The notes beneath the pieces are model-generated. The model was not told where the DNA came from. It was given only the letters and a program-made list of their open reading frames with translations, and did not search any database. Shown here one piece after another: positions 1 through 10,500 of a DNA stretch of 64,000 nucleotides. The stretch spans positions 2,800,001 to 2,864,000 of the forward strand of contig NZ_FSRS01000001.1 in NCBI RefSeq assembly GCF_900142935.1. Reading direction: 5' to 3'. The DNA is from Rhodovulum sp. ES.010 (GTDB taxonomy: Bacteria; Pseudomonadota; Alphaproteobacteria; Rhodobacterales; Rhodobacteraceae). The position numbers and the translations under genes were made by a program. The stretch's first letter is position 1; every line of letters begins with the position of its first letter.

Positions 1-1
1 A

Positions 2-1078
2 TGGTTCTTCAAGTGGAGTGAGGACAACCCCACCGATATCCGGGGTCCCGTGATCCTCGCGGGGACGGTGGGGTCGGCAGCGGCGGTCGTTGCGCTCATC
101 GTGGCCTTCGACAACCCCTACCGGACCACGGACCAGCAGACCGGGCCCCGCGGGATCGGCATGGACGTCTCCAAGTTCGCGAAGGACAACGCGCAATACG
201 ACCCCTACGAGGAGACCTATGTCGCCTTCGATCGGGTCGAGGCACCGGAAGGGACGCCGACGGCGGCCGAGGCCTATGGCGACAGCGTCATCGCGTTCGG
301 TGACATGGACCAGGCCAATTTCGACCGCCTGCAGGAGGCGATGAGCGCCTGGGTCGGCACCGACATCGTTCTCTACGACAACGGCGAGGTCGACGAGACC
401 ACGCTGGCGATCACCGAGAACTGCGTCGAGGCCACCCGCTATCTCAACGACGACTGGGACACGCACAACCTGGCGTCGGAAGGGATCGGCGTGAACTGCT
501 ATACCTGCCACCGGGGTCAGCCCACGCCTCCGGGCGCGTGGTTCGATCCGGGCGCGGTCAACTCCTCGGCCGAGGGCTGGGCGGCCGTCCAGAACCGGCT
601 GTTGACCTACGAGCGGGCCGGCGTCACCGAGTTCGTCCACAAGTACACGGCCAGCGAGTTCACCTCGCTGCCGGTGGACTACAACGAGACGTTCCTGCTG
701 GAGGGCGAGAGCATCAAGGTGCACGACCTCGAGTCCCGTGTCGACCAGCAGCCGGGCGATCCGACCTGGCAGAACGCCGAGCGGACCTATGCGCTGATGA
801 ACCACCAGTCGAACTCGCTCAACGTCAACTGCGTCTACTGCCACAACAGCCGGGCGTTCTACGACCCGACCCAGGTGACCCCGCAATGGTCGATCACCAC
901 GCTGGCGCAGACGATGCTGATCGACCTCAACCAGATCTTCTACGAGCCGCGCTCGGAGATCCTGGGCGAGGAATCCGGCAAGGTGAACTGCATGACCTGC
1001 CACATGGAGGTCATCCGTCCGCTCAACGGCCGCAACATGGTCGCCGAGTGGCCCGAACTCGCCACGGCCGGCGAGTGA
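2..1078 (+). CDS. pufC: Photosynthetic reaction-centre cytochrome c subunit, three-haem form (5' partial)
   Basis: PufC is the membrane-anchored periplasmic cytochrome that re-reduces the special pair of the type II reaction centre. The frame is open from base 2 and the start lies left of the window; the GTG at 50 is internal because the upstream residues ([17 protein letters not shown]) match the usual PufC N-terminus before its membrane segment. Three CXXCH sites are visible, at 497-511 (CYTCH), 830-844 (CVYCH) and 989-1003 (CMTCH). The first of the four sites of the usual tetrahaem protein is absent, and the nearby segment that normally carries a Met haem ligand reads [10 protein letters not shown], with a Cys (422-424) where Met is expected. 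This resembles the triheme subunit known from Rhodovulum sulfidophilum. It is presumably the last gene of the puf operon, since a strong terminator follows. Confidence 0.93.
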   Translation, partial: WFFKWSEDNPTDIRGPVILAGTVGSAAAVVALIVAFDNPYRTTDQQTGPRGIGMDVSKFAKDNAQYDPYEETYVAFDRVEAPEGTPTAAEAYGDSVIAFGDMDQANFDRLQEAMSAWVGTDIVLYDNGEVDETTLAITENCVEATRYLNDDWDTHNLASEGIGVNCYTCHRGQPTPPGAWFDPGAVNSSAEGWAAVQNRLLTYERAGVTEFVHKYTASEFTSLPVDYNETFLLEGESIKVHDLESRVDQQPGDPTWQNAERTYALMNHQSNSLNVNCVYCHNSRAFYDPTQVTPQWSITTLAQTMLIDLNQIFYEPRSEILGEESGKVNCMTCHMEVIRPLNGRNMVAEWPELATAGE

Positions 1079-1193
1079 CCTGAATTCGGGCGCGGCGCCC
1101 CGGCGCCGTGCCCAACCCCATCGGGCCCTTGGCGGGGTCCGGTATTCGGGGCCTCCACACCCCGGTTCCCTTCCTGTCAGACACAGGACACTG

Positions 1194-1231
1194 GCGCCGT
1201 GTGGAGACGTGATCCACACGGCGCTTTTTTT
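1194..1231 (+). terminator. Rho-independent terminator after pufC
   Basis: A perfect 12-bp inverted repeat (1194-1205 with 1213-1224, 7-nt loop) is followed by seven T residues (1225-1231). It sits 115 bases after the pufC stop and just upstream of dxs, so it should end the puf transcript and make dxs depend on read-through or on its own promoter. Confidence 0.9.
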
Positions 1232-1256
1232 GAGAAACGCGCGCGGGAGAAAACCG

Positions 1257-3176
1257 ATGACCAAGCCCCTGACCCCGACACTGGACCGTGTCGCCGGCCC
1301 GGCCGACCTGAAGGGCATGAGCCAAGCCGAGCTGACCCAGCTGGCGCGGGACCTGCGAGAAGAGGTGATCTCGGTGGTGTCGCAAACCGGCGGGCACCTG
1401 GGCTCCTCGCTTGGCGTCGTCGAACTCACCGTGGCGCTCCACGCCGTCTTCAACACCCCCTTCGACAAGCTCGTCTGGGATGTCAGCCACCAATGCTACC
1501 CGCACAAGATCCTCACCGGCCGGCGCGACCGGATGCACACGCTGCGCCAGGGCGGCGGGCTGGCCGGGTTCTGCAAGCGTTCGGAAAGCGAGTATGACGC
1601 GTTCGGCGCGGGCCACTCGTCGACCTCGATCTCGGCCGCGCTCGGCTTTACCGTCGGCCGCGACATGGGCCAGCCCACCGGCGACGCCATCGCGGTGATC
1701 GGCGACGGGTCGATCTCGGCGGGCATGGCCTACGAGGCGCTGAACAATGCCGGGCACGAGAACCGGCGGATGTTCGTGATCCTGAACGACAACGAGATGT
1801 CCATCGCGCCCCCCGTGGGCGCGATGTCGAAATACCTCTCGGGGCTCTACAACGACACGCCCTTGGGCAAGCTCAAGGACATGGCCGAGGATTTCGAATC
1901 GGCGCTGCCGGGGCCCATTCGCGAAGGCGCGCGCCGCGCCCGCCAATTGGTCACCGGCTTCCCCGGCGGCGGCACCCTGTTCGAGGAGCTGGGCTTCGAC
2001 TATATCGGCCCGATCGACGGCCACGACATGAGCCAGTTGATGACCGTGCTGCGCGCCGCCCGCGCGCGGGCCTCGGGGCCGATGCTGATTCATGTCTGCA
2101 CGGTCAAGGGCAAGGGCTACAAGCCCGCCGAGGAAGCCCCCGATTGCGGGCATGGCGTGTCGAAATTCGATGTCGCCTCCGGCGCCCAGAAGAAGAGCCA
2201 GCCCAACGCGCCGTCCTATACCTCGGTCTTCGGCAAGACGCTGACGGCCGAGGCGGCGCGCGACCCCAAGGTCGTGGCGATCACCGCGGCGATGCCCTCG
2301 GGCACCGGGCTCAACATCATGCAGGACCGGTTCCCGCAGCGGGTGTTCGACGTGGGCATCGCGGAACAGCACGCCGTGACGTGCGCCGCGGGCATGGCCG
2401 CGTCGGGGCTCAAACCCTTCTGCGCGATCTACTCCACCTTCCTGCAGCGCGGCTACGACCAGGTCGTGCATGATGTCGCGATCCAGAAACTGCCGGTGCG
2501 ATTCTGCATCGACCGGGCCGGTCTTGTGGGCGCCGATGGCTCGACCCATGCCGGCGCGTTCGACGTGGCCTACCTGGGCAACCTGCCCGGCATGACGGTG
2601 ATGGCCGCCGCCGACGAGGCGGAACTGGTCCACATGGTCGCCACGGCTGCCGAATACGACGAAGGCCCCATCGCCTTCCGCTATCCGCGCGGCGAGGGGA
2701 TGGGTGTCGAGATGCCCGAGCGAGGCCGGTTCCTTGAAATCGGCAAGGGCCGGATCGTGAAGGAGGGCACCAAGCTGGCCTTCCTCTCGCTCGGTGCGCC
2801 GCTCGTCGATTGCCTGGCCGCCGCAGAGGAGTTGGAAGCGCGCGGCGTGTCGGTAACCGTCGCCGATGCCCGCTTCGCCAAGCCGTTCGACACCGACCTC
2901 GTCGCCCGGCTCGCGGCCGAGCACGAGGCGCTGGTGACCGTCGAGCACGGTGCCGAAGGCGGCTTCGGCGCACTGGTTCTGCACTGGCTGGCGCGCACGG
3001 GGCGGCTGGACCGCGGCCTTGCGATCCGCACGATGACCCTGCCCGACAAGTTCATCGAGCAGGGCAGCCCCGCGCAGATGTATGCCGAGGCCGGCCTGAC
3101 GGCACGCGATATCGCGACGACCGGGCTCGAGGCGCTGGGGATCGCGGCGGGACAGTTCGGCGCGGCCGCAGGTTAG
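1257..3176 (+). CDS. dxs: 1-deoxy-D-xylulose-5-phosphate synthase
   Basis: Condenses pyruvate and glyceraldehyde 3-phosphate with thiamine diphosphate, the first step of the MEP isoprenoid pathway that feeds carotenoid and bacteriochlorophyll phytol synthesis; cytoplasmic. The 639-residue product has the normal family length. The ThDP-binding GDGS begins at residue 149 with the matching NNAG some 14 residues later, and the GHSSTSIS loop lies at 118-125. I chose ATG 1257 because it follows GGGAGA at a normal spacing; the ATG at 1209 lies inside the terminator hairpin. Being next to the puf genes is typical of Rhodobacterales photosynthesis clusters. The stop lies 16 bases from the convergent leuB stop. 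Confidence 0.95.
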   Translation: MTKPLTPTLDRVAGPADLKGMSQAELTQLARDLREEVISVVSQTGGHLGSSLGVVELTVALHAVFNTPFDKLVWDVSHQCYPHKILTGRRDRMHTLRQGGGLAGFCKRSESEYDAFGAGHSSTSISAALGFTVGRDMGQPTGDAIAVIGDGSISAGMAYEALNNAGHENRRMFVILNDNEMSIAPPVGAMSKYLSGLYNDTPLGKLKDMAEDFESALPGPIREGARRARQLVTGFPGGGTLFEELGFDYIGPIDGHDMSQLMTVLRAARARASGPMLIHVCTVKGKGYKPAEEAPDCGHGVSKFDVASGAQKKSQPNAPSYTSVFGKTLTAEAARDPKVVAITAAMPSGTGLNIMQDRFPQRVFDVGIAEQHAVTCAAGMAASGLKPFCAIYSTFLQRGYDQVVHDVAIQKLPVRFCIDRAGLVGADGSTHAGAFDVAYLGNLPGMTVMAAADEAELVHMVATAAEYDEGPIAFRYPRGEGMGVEMPERGRFLEIGKGRIVKEGTKLAFLSLGAPLVDCLAAAEELEARGVSVTVADARFAKPFDTDLVARLAAEHEALVTVEHGAEGGFGALVLHWLARTGRLDRGLAIRTMTLPDKFIEQGSPAQMYAEAGLTARDIATTGLEALGIAAGQFGAAAG

Positions 3177-3192
3177 GGCGGCCGCCCGCCGC

Positions 3193-4296
3193 TCAGAGGC
3201 TCGCGTCCAGCGCCGCCAGGATCGCGTCGCCCATGCCCGTTGTGGTGGTGGGCGTCGCCCCTTCGCTCTGCATAAGGTCGGCGGTGCGCACGCCGTCGGC
3301 GAGGACCTTCTCGACGGCCTGCTCCAGCCGCCGCGCCTCCTCCCCCTGGTCGAAGGAATAGCGCAGCGCCATCGCGAAGCTCAGGATGCAGGCGCAGGGG
3401 TTGGCCTTGTTCCGACCGGCGATGTCGGGGGCCGAGCCGTGGACGGGTTCGTAAAGCGCCTTGGGCCGGCCGTTCGCCATCGGCGCGCCGAGGCTCGCGG
3501 AGGGCAGCATCCCAAGCGACCCGGTCAGCATCGCGGCCACGTCCGACAGCAGGTCGCCGAACAGGTTGTCGGTCACGATCACGTCGAACTGCTTGGGCCA
3601 GCGGCACAGCTGCATGCCGCCGGCATCGGCATACATGTGCGACAGGTCCACCTCGGGGTAGCTTTCGTCATGCACCCGTTGCACCACCTCGCGCCACAGG
3701 ATTCCCGATTCCATGACGTTGGCCTTCTCCATCGAGCAGACCTTGTTGCCGCGCCGCTTCGCCAGTTCGAAGGCCGACCGCGCGACCCGCTCGATCTCGG
3801 ACTCGGTGTAGCGCTGGGTGTTGATGCCGACCCGCTCGCCGCCTTCCTCGGAGATGCCGCGCGGCTCGCCGAAATAGACCCCGCTCGTCAGCTCGCGCAC
3901 GATCATGATGTCGAGCCCGGCCACCACGTCGCGCTTGAGCGACGAGAAATCGGCCAGCGCGTCGAAGCACTGCGCGGGGCGCAGGTTGGCGTAGAGGTCC
4001 ATCTCCTTGCGCAGGCGCAACAGGCCGCGCTCGGGCTTCACGCTGAAATCGAGATCGTCGTATTTCGGCCCGCCGACCGCGCCCAGCAGCACCGCGTCGA
4101 CCTCTTGCGCCCTGGCCATCGTGGCGTCCGCCAGCGGCACGCCGTGGGCGTCATAGGCCGCCCCCCCCACCAGATCCTCGGAGACATCGAAGCGCAGCCC
4201 CCGCCGATCCCCGAACCAGTCGATGATCCGGCGCACCTCCGCCATCACCTCGGGGCCGATGCCGTCGCCGGGCAGGATCAGAAGCGTGTTCGTCAT
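3193..4296 (-). CDS. leuB: 3-isopropylmalate dehydrogenase
   Basis: NAD-dependent oxidative decarboxylation of 3-isopropylmalate in leucine synthesis; cytoplasmic dimer. The 367-residue protein starts [17 protein letters not shown], the family N-terminus, and carries the [11 protein letters not shown] segment and the substrate/metal motif [12 protein letters not shown] followed by [12 protein letters not shown] near the C-terminus. The start is ATG 4296; the frame stays open far upstream but that part is not LeuB-like. It shares the minus strand with leuD and leuC but is separated from them by two unrelated genes (4356-6286). Confidence 0.96.
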   Translation of the reverse strand: MTNTLLILPGDGIGPEVMAEVRRIIDWFGDRRGLRFDVSEDLVGGAAYDAHGVPLADATMARAQEVDAVLLGAVGGPKYDDLDFSVKPERGLLRLRKEMDLYANLRPAQCFDALADFSSLKRDVVAGLDIMIVRELTSGVYFGEPRGISEEGGERVGINTQRYTESEIERVARSAFELAKRRGNKVCSMEKANVMESGILWREVVQRVHDESYPEVDLSHMYADAGGMQLCRWPKQFDVIVTDNLFGDLLSDVAAMLTGSLGMLPSASLGAPMANGRPKALYEPVHGSAPDIAGRNKANPCACILSFAMALRYSFDQGEEARRLEQAVEKVLADGVRTADLMQSEGATPTTTTGMGDAILAALDASL

Positions 4297-4355
4297 GGGG
4301 GGCTGTCCTTGTCCTGAAAGGTCGGAAAGGGGCGTAGCCGTTGGCCCGGCGCGGG

Positions 4356-5423
4356 TCAAGGCAGGGCGACATCCACCCAGACGAGCCGGTGCCGCGAGGC
4401 CGCCGCGACGGTTTCGGCCATCTTCCCCTCGGCGGGCCAGAACACCCCCGCGCCGGTCACCTCGAACTCGGCCGAGGGCAGCACGTAGTCCACCCGCAGG
4501 TTGCCCGGATCGCCCTCGGCCCCGTCGTCCCAGTCGGCGGTGTCCAGCGCCGGGTCGCCGCGATGGGTGGCGTTCACGCCGCCCTGTTGCGCCGATGCCG
4601 CGACGCCGCCGTTGGAGCGCGGCGCCGGGTCCCGCAGGCGCGGATCGGCCAGGAAGCGCGCCATCGCCGCGCTGCGCCCGTCGCCGTCGACCGGGTCGAG
4701 ATTGGCGTCGCCCAGCACCACGAACGGGCCCTCGGGCGGCGAAAGCCCCGGCAACGCGCCGTCCAGGTAAAGCGTCCACAGCCGCAACTCGTCGCGGTTT
4801 CGCAGGCCGTTCCGGTCCTCGGGGCCGTCGAAGACCGGCGGCGTGGCGTGGAACGCAAGCAGGTGGATCGCCGTTTCGCCCACCCGCACCGGCACGTCCC
4901 AATGCGCCCTGGTCGACAGCCGCTGAACCGCCTGCGCCTCGGCCGAGGGGAACGGGCGCCCCTCGGCCCGGGGCAGGGTCGCCGTGGGCATGTCCTTCCA
5001 GAGCAGGGCCGAGAGATCGCGCAGCCCGTCGCGGTCGACCGGGAAGCGCGAAAGCAGCGCCATGCCGTCCTGGCCCGGGAAGTAGCCGAAGCCCTGGCTG
5101 TCGCGCGGGCCGTCCGACCGACCGTCGCCGTCCAGATCGACCCCGGTGCGCCGCCCGGTGTTGGGAGGGCCCGCAAAAAGATGCGGATAATCCAGACCGC
5201 GCGCCCGCAGCCGGTTTGCCAGCGCCTCGAGCGCCAGGGCGTTCAGGTCGTAATCGAGGCCCTGCAACAGCAGGATGTCTGGCCCGACCGCAACGATCAC
5301 TTCCACGACGGCGGCCACCTGGGGATCGTCGCCCGACAGGATATCGGCGAGCAGGAGCCCCGGTCCCTTGCGCGAAAGCTCGGTGTTGAAACTGGCGATG
5401 CGCAGGTCGGTCGCCGCGGCCAT
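4356..5423 (-). CDS. Endonuclease/exonuclease/phosphatase (EEP) family protein, probably exported
   Basis: EEP-fold hydrolase of unknown substrate. Fold motifs in order: RIASFNTE near the N-terminus, a diverged metal-ligand segment [12 protein letters not shown] (Gln where most members have Glu), [18 protein letters not shown] and a final [10 protein letters not shown] that replaces the usual SDH. The ATG at 5423 gives 355 residues starting [11 protein letters not shown]. Upstream in frame is a hydrophobic stretch [11 protein letters not shown] that looks like a signal peptide, and a CTG at 5456 overlaps the stop of the upstream gene, so translation may begin there by coupling. The altered acidic and SDH motifs leave catalytic competence uncertain. 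Confidence 0.8.
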   Translation of the reverse strand: MAAATDLRIASFNTELSRKGPGLLLADILSGDDPQVAAVVEVIVAVGPDILLLQGLDYDLNALALEALANRLRARGLDYPHLFAGPPNTGRRTGVDLDGDGRSDGPRDSQGFGYFPGQDGMALLSRFPVDRDGLRDLSALLWKDMPTATLPRAEGRPFPSAEAQAVQRLSTRAHWDVPVRVGETAIHLLAFHATPPVFDGPEDRNGLRNRDELRLWTLYLDGALPGLSPPEGPFVVLGDANLDPVDGDGRSAAMARFLADPRLRDPAPRSNGGVAASAQQGGVNATHRGDPALDTADWDDGAEGDPGNLRVDYVLPSAEFEVTGAGVFWPAEGKMAETVAAASRHRLVWVDVALP

Positions 5424-5452
5424 GCCGGCGACCAGCCACAGGAGCGCACCGA

Positions 5453-6286
5453 TCAGACCGGCACGAGCGCGGGGTCGGAGTCGGGTGCGGCGCGGCGGCG
5501 CTGTTCGCGGATCATCGCGGCGATGCGGCCGATGGCGATGCCGCGCATGAACAGGCTGGCGGGAAGCAGGGCCCATGCGGAGACCGTCCAGATCAGGGTT
5601 TGCGGTTGCTCCAACGAGAACGGATCGAACGGCGTCGTGGACGCCCTCAGGATCACTGGTATCAGGAAAGGCAACACGAAGCCCAGCGCGACGTTGAACC
5701 GCGCGTCCCGCGACATCCGGTCGGCCACGTCGCCGCCTGTCGTGGGATCGAAGGTGGGCAGGTTGATCCAGACATTGAAGGCGCCCCGGCCCGACGGCCA
5801 GCGGGTGATCCGGGTGTAGATGGTGAAGACGGCCAGCGACAGCAGCGAGATCAGGTAGGCCATTCCCGCGGCGCTGAGCACCAGGTCGACCAGCCAGGGC
5901 GGTGCGTCCGCCGGCAGAAGCAGCGCGAAGAGCCGCACGGGGCTGTAGGGAAAGTCGATCGCCGCGGCGATCACCGACCCGACCGCATGCGCACCCGCCG
6001 TGACCGCGGAGGGGCGTATCTCGTCGAGGCAGATCACCGTCAGCACCAGGACGGTGACGAACATCGCGAGGAAGCGAATGCGGTTGAACGGGGGCGCGTC
6101 TCGAAACTCCACCAGGCCCGGATAGGTCGCCGCGTATTCGAAGACCGTCAGGCCGGCGGCGAAGATGCACAGCAGCACGACGATCTGCGAGACGTCACCG
6201 GGCACGTTCGGCAGCAGCAGGGACGGCGTCGAGATCATCAACACCACCAGACAGCCCCGCAGGATGGCGCCGAAAAGCCGCGTCAT
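5453..6286 (-). CDS. Conserved hypothetical multi-pass membrane protein
   Basis: I do not recognise a characterised family. The 277-residue product has about six hydrophobic segments: two near the N-terminus ([28 protein letters not shown]), then [35 protein letters not shown], a segment around [11 protein letters not shown] and a last one ending LLPASLFM, followed by a basic tail (IREQRRRAA). It lies directly upstream of the EEP protein and its stop (5453-5455) overlaps that gene's apparent extended N-terminus, so the two are probably co-expressed. Confidence 0.72.
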   Translation of the reverse strand: MTRLFGAILRGCLVVLMISTPSLLLPNVPGDVSQIVVLLCIFAAGLTVFEYAATYPGLVEFRDAPPFNRIRFLAMFVTVLVLTVICLDEIRPSAVTAGAHAVGSVIAAAIDFPYSPVRLFALLLPADAPPWLVDLVLSAAGMAYLISLLSLAVFTIYTRITRWPSGRGAFNVWINLPTFDPTTGGDVADRMSRDARFNVALGFVLPFLIPVILRASTTPFDPFSLEQPQTLIWTVSAWALLPASLFMRGIAIGRIAAMIREQRRRAAPDSDPALVPV

Positions 6287-6569
6287 CCCGCGTCCCGCCC
6301 CTCGCCGAGGCCGGAGCCGGGCGCCATCCGCGCCGCCCGTCCGGTGACTTTCCGCTCATCCCAGCGGTGTGCCATGTCCTTGCCCCATTCGTGCCGTGAC
6401 GATTCCGGCCCCGCGTGCCGGGCTCAATCGTTGCGATTCGAATGGGGCGATTTCATGGTGAGACTGTCCCGAAATCGGGCAAATCCCTGTACGACGTCGG
6501 GCCGCCCGTCGGACGGCCCGCGCCTGTGCACCTCTGGTTGTCCCGCGCTCCAGGCGGGGCGGCGGGCGT

Positions 6570-7175
6570 TCAGACCCAAGGCCGCTCCTGCGCCATGCGC
6601 GACTCGAACCCGTTGATCGCGGGGGCCTTTTCAAGCGTCAGGCCGATATCGTCGAGACCGTTGAGAAGGCAGTGCTTGCGGAACGGGTCGACCTCGAAGG
6701 GGAATGCCTCGCCTTCCGCGGTCGTGATCACCTGCGCGTCGAGATCGACCGTCATCCGCGCGTTCGCGCCCTTCTCGGCCTCCCGCATCAGCGTGTCCAC
6801 CTGGTCCTGCGGCAGCACGATCGGAAGGATGCCGTTCTTGAAGCAGTTGTTGAAGAAGATGTCGGCGAAACCCGGCGCCACGATGCAGCGGATGCCGAAA
6901 TCGCGGATCGCCCAGGGCGCGTGTTCCCGCGACGACCCGCAGCCGAAATTGTCGCCCGCGACCAGGATTTCCGCCTCGCGATAGGCCGGCTTGTTCAGCA
7001 CGAAATCGGGGATCTCGTTGCCCTGGTCGTCATAGCGCATCTCGTCGAACAGGTTGACGCCCAGCCCGGTGCGCTTGATCGTTTTCAGGAACTGCTTGGG
7101 GATGATCATGTCGGTGTCGACATTGACCAGCGGCAGCGGCGCGGCGATGCCGGTGAATTTCTCGTACTTGTCCAT
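6570..7175 (-). CDS. leuD: 3-isopropylmalate dehydratase small subunit
   Basis: With LeuC it isomerises 2-isopropylmalate to 3-isopropylmalate in leucine synthesis. The 201-residue protein has the swivel-domain features of the family: [19 protein letters not shown] at the N-terminus and the substrate loop [17 protein letters not shown], then [17 protein letters not shown]. It lies 12 bases downstream of leuC on the same strand, an operon arrangement. Its stop is followed by about 280 bases without a gene. Confidence 0.97.
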   Translation of the reverse strand: MDKYEKFTGIAAPLPLVNVDTDMIIPKQFLKTIKRTGLGVNLFDEMRYDDQGNEIPDFVLNKPAYREAEILVAGDNFGCGSSREHAPWAIRDFGIRCIVAPGFADIFFNNCFKNGILPIVLPQDQVDTLMREAEKGANARMTVDLDAQVITTAEGEAFPFEVDPFRKHCLLNGLDDIGLTLEKAPAINGFESRMAQERPWV

Positions 7176-7187
7176 CGTCCCGCCTCC

Positions 7188-8603
7188 TCAGACCGTTTCG
7201 CCCATGAATTCGCGCACATCCGTCAGGTGCCCGGTGACCGCTGCGGCGGCCGCCATCGCGGGGCTCATCAGGTGGGTGCGCCCGCCGCGGCCCATGCGTC
7301 CCTCGAAGTTGCGATTGGACGTCGCCGCGCAGCGCTCGCCCGGGGCCAGCTGGTCGGGATTCATGCCCAGGCACATCGAACAGCCCGCGAGCCGCCATTC
7401 GAAGCCCGCCTCGGTGAACACCTTGTCCAGCCCCTCTTCCTCGGCCTGCGCGCGCACCAGGCCCGAACCCGGCACCACCATGCCGCGCACGCCCTCGGCC
7501 AGCTTGCGGCCCCTGAGGATCTCGGCCGCGGCGCGCAAATCCTCGATCCGGCCGTTGGTGCAGGACCCGATGAAGACCGCGTCCACCTTGATCTCGTCGA
7601 GGGGCGTGCCCGGTTCCAGCCCCATGTAATCCAGCGACCGGCGCGCGGCCTCGACCTTGCCGCCGGCAAAGTCCTCGGGCGCGGGGACGACGCCGGTGAT
7701 CGGCAGCACGTCCTCGGGCGAGGTGCCCCAGGTGACGACGGGGGCGATCTCCTCGGCGCGGATCGTCACCACCTTGTCCCACTGCGCGTCCGGATCGGAT
7801 TTCAGCGTCTTCCACCAGGCCATCGCCGCTTCCCACTGGGCACCCTTCGGCGCGTGGGGCCGGCCCGCGATATAGGCGAAGGTCTTTTCGTCGGGGGCGA
7901 TCAGCCCGGCCCGCGCGCCCCCCTCGATCGCCATGTTGCAGACGGTCATCCGGCCTTCCATGGACAACTCGCGGATCGCGTCGCCGCAATACTCGATCAC
8001 ATAGCCGGTGCCGCCCGCGGTGCCGGTCCGCCCGATGATCGTCAGGGTGATGTCCTTGGCCGTGACCCCCGGCGGCAGGGTGCCGGTGATCTCGACCTTC
8101 ATGTTCTTGGACTTCTTCTGGATCAGGGTCTGGGTGGCGAGGACGTGTTCGACCTCGGACGTGCCGATCCCGTGCGCGAGCGCACCGAACGCGCCATGGG
8201 TCGCGGTGTGGCTGTCGCCGCAGACGATGGTCATGCCCGGCAGCGTCCAGCCCTGTTCCGGGCCGATGATGTGGACGATGCCCTGGCGGACATCGCTGAC
8301 GGGATAGTAGTGGATGCCGAATTCGCGCGCGTTGCGGTCCAGCGCCTCGACCTGGATGCGGCTCTCCTCGTTCTCGATGCCCTTCTCGCGGCCGAGCGTG
8401 GTCGGCACGTTGTGGTCGGGCACGGCGATGGTCTTTTCGGGCGCGCGCACGCTGCGCCCGGCCATCCGCAGCCCTTCGAAGGCCTGCGGGCTGGTGACCT
8501 CGTGCACGAGGTGGCGGTCGATATAGAGCAGGCTCGTGCCGTCCTCGGCCTCGTCAACCAGGTGGGCATCCCAGATCTTGTCGTAAAGCGTCTTGCCGGT
8601 CAT
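7188..8603 (-). CDS. leuC: 3-isopropylmalate dehydratase large subunit
   Basis: Catalytic [4Fe-4S] subunit of isopropylmalate isomerase. The 471-residue product shows the aconitase-family motifs: [16 protein letters not shown] at the N-terminus, [35 protein letters not shown], and the three cluster cysteines in [14 protein letters not shown] and [10 protein letters not shown]. An RBS-like GGAGAG precedes ATG 8603. First gene of a leuC-leuD pair, divergent from the MscS gene. I saw no Leu-rich leader peptide in the 230-base upstream region. Confidence 0.97.
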   Translation of the reverse strand: MTGKTLYDKIWDAHLVDEAEDGTSLLYIDRHLVHEVTSPQAFEGLRMAGRSVRAPEKTIAVPDHNVPTTLGREKGIENEESRIQVEALDRNAREFGIHYYPVSDVRQGIVHIIGPEQGWTLPGMTIVCGDSHTATHGAFGALAHGIGTSEVEHVLATQTLIQKKSKNMKVEITGTLPPGVTAKDITLTIIGRTGTAGGTGYVIEYCGDAIRELSMEGRMTVCNMAIEGGARAGLIAPDEKTFAYIAGRPHAPKGAQWEAAMAWWKTLKSDPDAQWDKVVTIRAEEIAPVVTWGTSPEDVLPITGVVPAPEDFAGGKVEAARRSLDYMGLEPGTPLDEIKVDAVFIGSCTNGRIEDLRAAAEILRGRKLAEGVRGMVVPGSGLVRAQAEEEGLDKVFTEAGFEWRLAGCSMCLGMNPDQLAPGERCAATSNRNFEGRMGRGGRTHLMSPAMAAAAAVTGHLTDVREFMGETV

Positions 8604-8835
8604 GGAACTCTCCGCGGCAGGTGTTCGGAAATTGCGAAACGGGCGGGACGCCGCCTCATGGGCGGGCGAGCACCGAGCGGGCCGCGCCGAAGAACCGCCA
8701 GGGCAGGCGCGCGCGGTCGTCCATGTCGAAGATGCGTTTCATGGCCGTCCAGATACGCCCTTGGCCGCCGCCGATCAAGGCTGCATGCTTGTCGCCCCGG
8801 TGTGCCCCGTGCCAGTCTGCGACCGAGGAGGGCGG

Positions 8836-10164
8836 ATGGAAGCCGACCCGATATCGCTCATGGATCAGGTGCAGGCGCTGGCCGATCAGGCCCTTGTCTT
8901 CCTTCAGGGGATGACGCGGCCGGGATGGCGCCTCTACCAGATCGGCATCGTGCTCGCGCTGGCGCTCTTGGCGGAGCTGGCCGCGTGGGGGCTTCGCGGC
9001 CGGTTCCACGACTGGCTGCGTACGCGTGAGGGGTGGCCGCGCTGGCGGCTGCGGGTGGCGCTGATCCTGTTGCGCCGGCTCCGGCTGATCCTCTTCGTGC
9101 TCGCGGCGTGGGCGGTGACCTTGGTGATGCGCGAGGTCACCTGGCCCTCGCGCAGCTACCTGATCGGCATCGCGGCGACGCTGGCCACCGCCTGGCTCGG
9201 GGTCGGGCTCGCCGCGCGGCTGGTCCGAAACGTCGTGCTGCGGCGGATGGTGTCCTGGGCGCTGTGGATCTACGTCACCTTCTACGTCCTCAACCTGACC
9301 GACGAGGCCGCGGCGCTTCTGGACGACCTCGCGATCTCCTTCGGCGAGATGCGCCTCTCGGCGCTCACGCTGCTGAAGGCGGCGGTCCTGACCGGCATCC
9401 TGTTTGCCGCCGCGCGGATCGTCGCCCGCAACTCCGCGGCCCGGATTCGCGCCGACGAGGACATCTCGCCCTCGATGCGGGTGCTGATGGTCAAGATCCT
9501 GCAGGTGTCTCTTTACGGGCTGGCGATCTTCATCGGGGTGCAGGCCGTGGGCTTCGACCTCACCGGCCTCGCCTTCCTGTCGGGGGCGATCGGCGTCGGG
9601 CTCGGCTTCGGGCTGCAGAAAGTCGTCTCGAACCTCGTGTCGGGCTTCATCATCCTGCTCGACAAGTCGATCAAGCCGGGCGACGTGATTTCGCTGGGCG
9701 AGACCTTCGGCTGGATCAACCAGCTGGGCGCGCGCTACGTCTCCGTGGTCACGCGCGACGGCAAGGAATACCTGATCCCGAACGAGGATCTGATCACCAG
9801 CCGGGTGGTTAACTGGTCCCATTCCAACGAGTTCGTCCGGCTCGACATCTATTTCGGCACCTCCTACGGCGACGATCCGCACAAGGTGCGCGAGATCGCG
9901 GTGGAGGCCGCCGCCACGGTGGACCGCGTGCTGGCCGCCCGCCCGCCGGTGTGCCACATCGTGGGCTTCGGCGACAGTTCGGTCGACTACATCCTGCGGT
10001 TCTGGATCGTCGACCCCACCCAGGGGCTCACCAATGTCCGCGGCAATGTCTATCTGGCGCTCTGGGACGCCTTCGAGGCCAACGGCGTGACGATTCCCTT
10101 CCCCCAGCGCGAGGTCAAGCTGCTCGAAGGCAGCCAGGTGCGCAGCGCGCCCGCGCCCGACTAG
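8836..10164 (+). CDS. MscS-family mechanosensitive ion channel
   Basis: Small-conductance mechanosensitive channel of the inner membrane, releasing solutes on osmotic downshock. The 442-residue product has about four N-terminal membrane segments before the conserved pore helix (LAFLSGAIGVGLGFGLQKVV), then the beta domain (IKPGDVI, VTRDGKEYLIPNEDLI, VVNWSHSN) and the C-terminal alpha/beta domain ending at TIPFPQREV. It is longer than E. coli MscS (286 aa) because of the extra N-terminal helices. ATG 8836 is preceded by GAGGAGGG at good spacing; the frame extends upstream but only into poor-quality sequence. Confidence 0.92.
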   Translation: MEADPISLMDQVQALADQALVFLQGMTRPGWRLYQIGIVLALALLAELAAWGLRGRFHDWLRTREGWPRWRLRVALILLRRLRLILFVLAAWAVTLVMREVTWPSRSYLIGIAATLATAWLGVGLAARLVRNVVLRRMVSWALWIYVTFYVLNLTDEAAALLDDLAISFGEMRLSALTLLKAAVLTGILFAAARIVARNSAARIRADEDISPSMRVLMVKILQVSLYGLAIFIGVQAVGFDLTGLAFLSGAIGVGLGFGLQKVVSNLVSGFIILLDKSIKPGDVISLGETFGWINQLGARYVSVVTRDGKEYLIPNEDLITSRVVNWSHSNEFVRLDIYFGTSYGDDPHKVREIAVEAAATVDRVLAARPPVCHIVGFGDSSVDYILRFWIVDPTQGLTNVRGNVYLALWDAFEANGVTIPFPQREVKLLEGSQVRSAPAPD

Positions 10165-10231
10165 GCCGCCAATGCCCGTTGGGGGCGGTGGATGCGGGCG
10201 CCGCGCCAGTCGGGGCGACCGCACGACGGCG

Positions 10232-10438
10232 TTACTGGTCCATGCTCTCGCTCCGGCGGTCGCACTCTTCGCAGATGCCCTCGATCCGTCTGCAGGAACG
10301 GCCGCACCGGCTGCATTCGCTCGAGGCCCTGGTCACGCACAGGGCGGCTGCAAGCAGCGCGGCCAGGGCCCCCAGCCCCGCAACGATGGCCAGCGTGGCC
10401 AAGGTTTTCAGCAAAACCGGAATCGAAACACCAACCAT
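10232..10438 (-). CDS. Small membrane protein with a C-terminal zinc-ribbon-like Cys cluster
   Basis: A 68-residue product I cannot assign. Residues about 7-34 form one hydrophobic helix (LLKTLATLAIVAGLGALAAL); the rest is polar with C42-X2-C45, C49 and C56-X2-C59, a four-cysteine metal-binding arrangement. AAGGGG lies 8 bases upstream of the ATG on the minus strand, a reasonable RBS. It is one of few minus-strand frames here with sensible composition. A perfect 16-bp inverted repeat lies immediately upstream of its RBS. Confidence 0.6.
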   Translation of the reverse strand: MVGVSIPVLLKTLATLAIVAGLGALAALLAAALCVTRASSECSRCGRSCRRIEGICEECDRRSESMDQ

Positions 10439-10450
10439 GGTCTACCCCTT

Positions 10451-10500
10451 ACGCATGTCCGGCCGGGGGGCCTTGGGCCGCCGGCCGGACATGCGTTTTT
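10451..10500 (+). terminator. Very long perfect stem-loop with T tract
   Basis: Positions 10451-10466 and 10481-10496 are perfect 16-bp inverted repeats (ACGCATGTCCGGCCGG and its complement) around a 14-base loop, ending in a run of five T. On the plus strand this is a textbook terminator, although the nearest plus-strand gene stop (MscS) is about 290 bases away. On the minus strand it lies just before the RBS of the small membrane protein and could act as an operator or 5' hairpin. Confidence 0.7.

Noticed and set aside
1023..2984. Long open frame antisense to dxs
   Set aside because: High GC makes opposite-strand frames long by default; the translation is His/Arg/Gly-rich and dxs is clearly the real gene.
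4223..5819. Long plus-strand frames over the EEP/membrane gene pair
   Set aside because: Arg/Pro/Ala-rich low-quality translations overlapping genes with recognisable motifs.
8656..8743. Short minus-strand ORF ([19 protein letters not shown]) upstream of leuC as a leader peptide
   Set aside because: It has no run of Leu codons and no attenuator-like hairpin was found, so a leucine attenuation role is unsupported.
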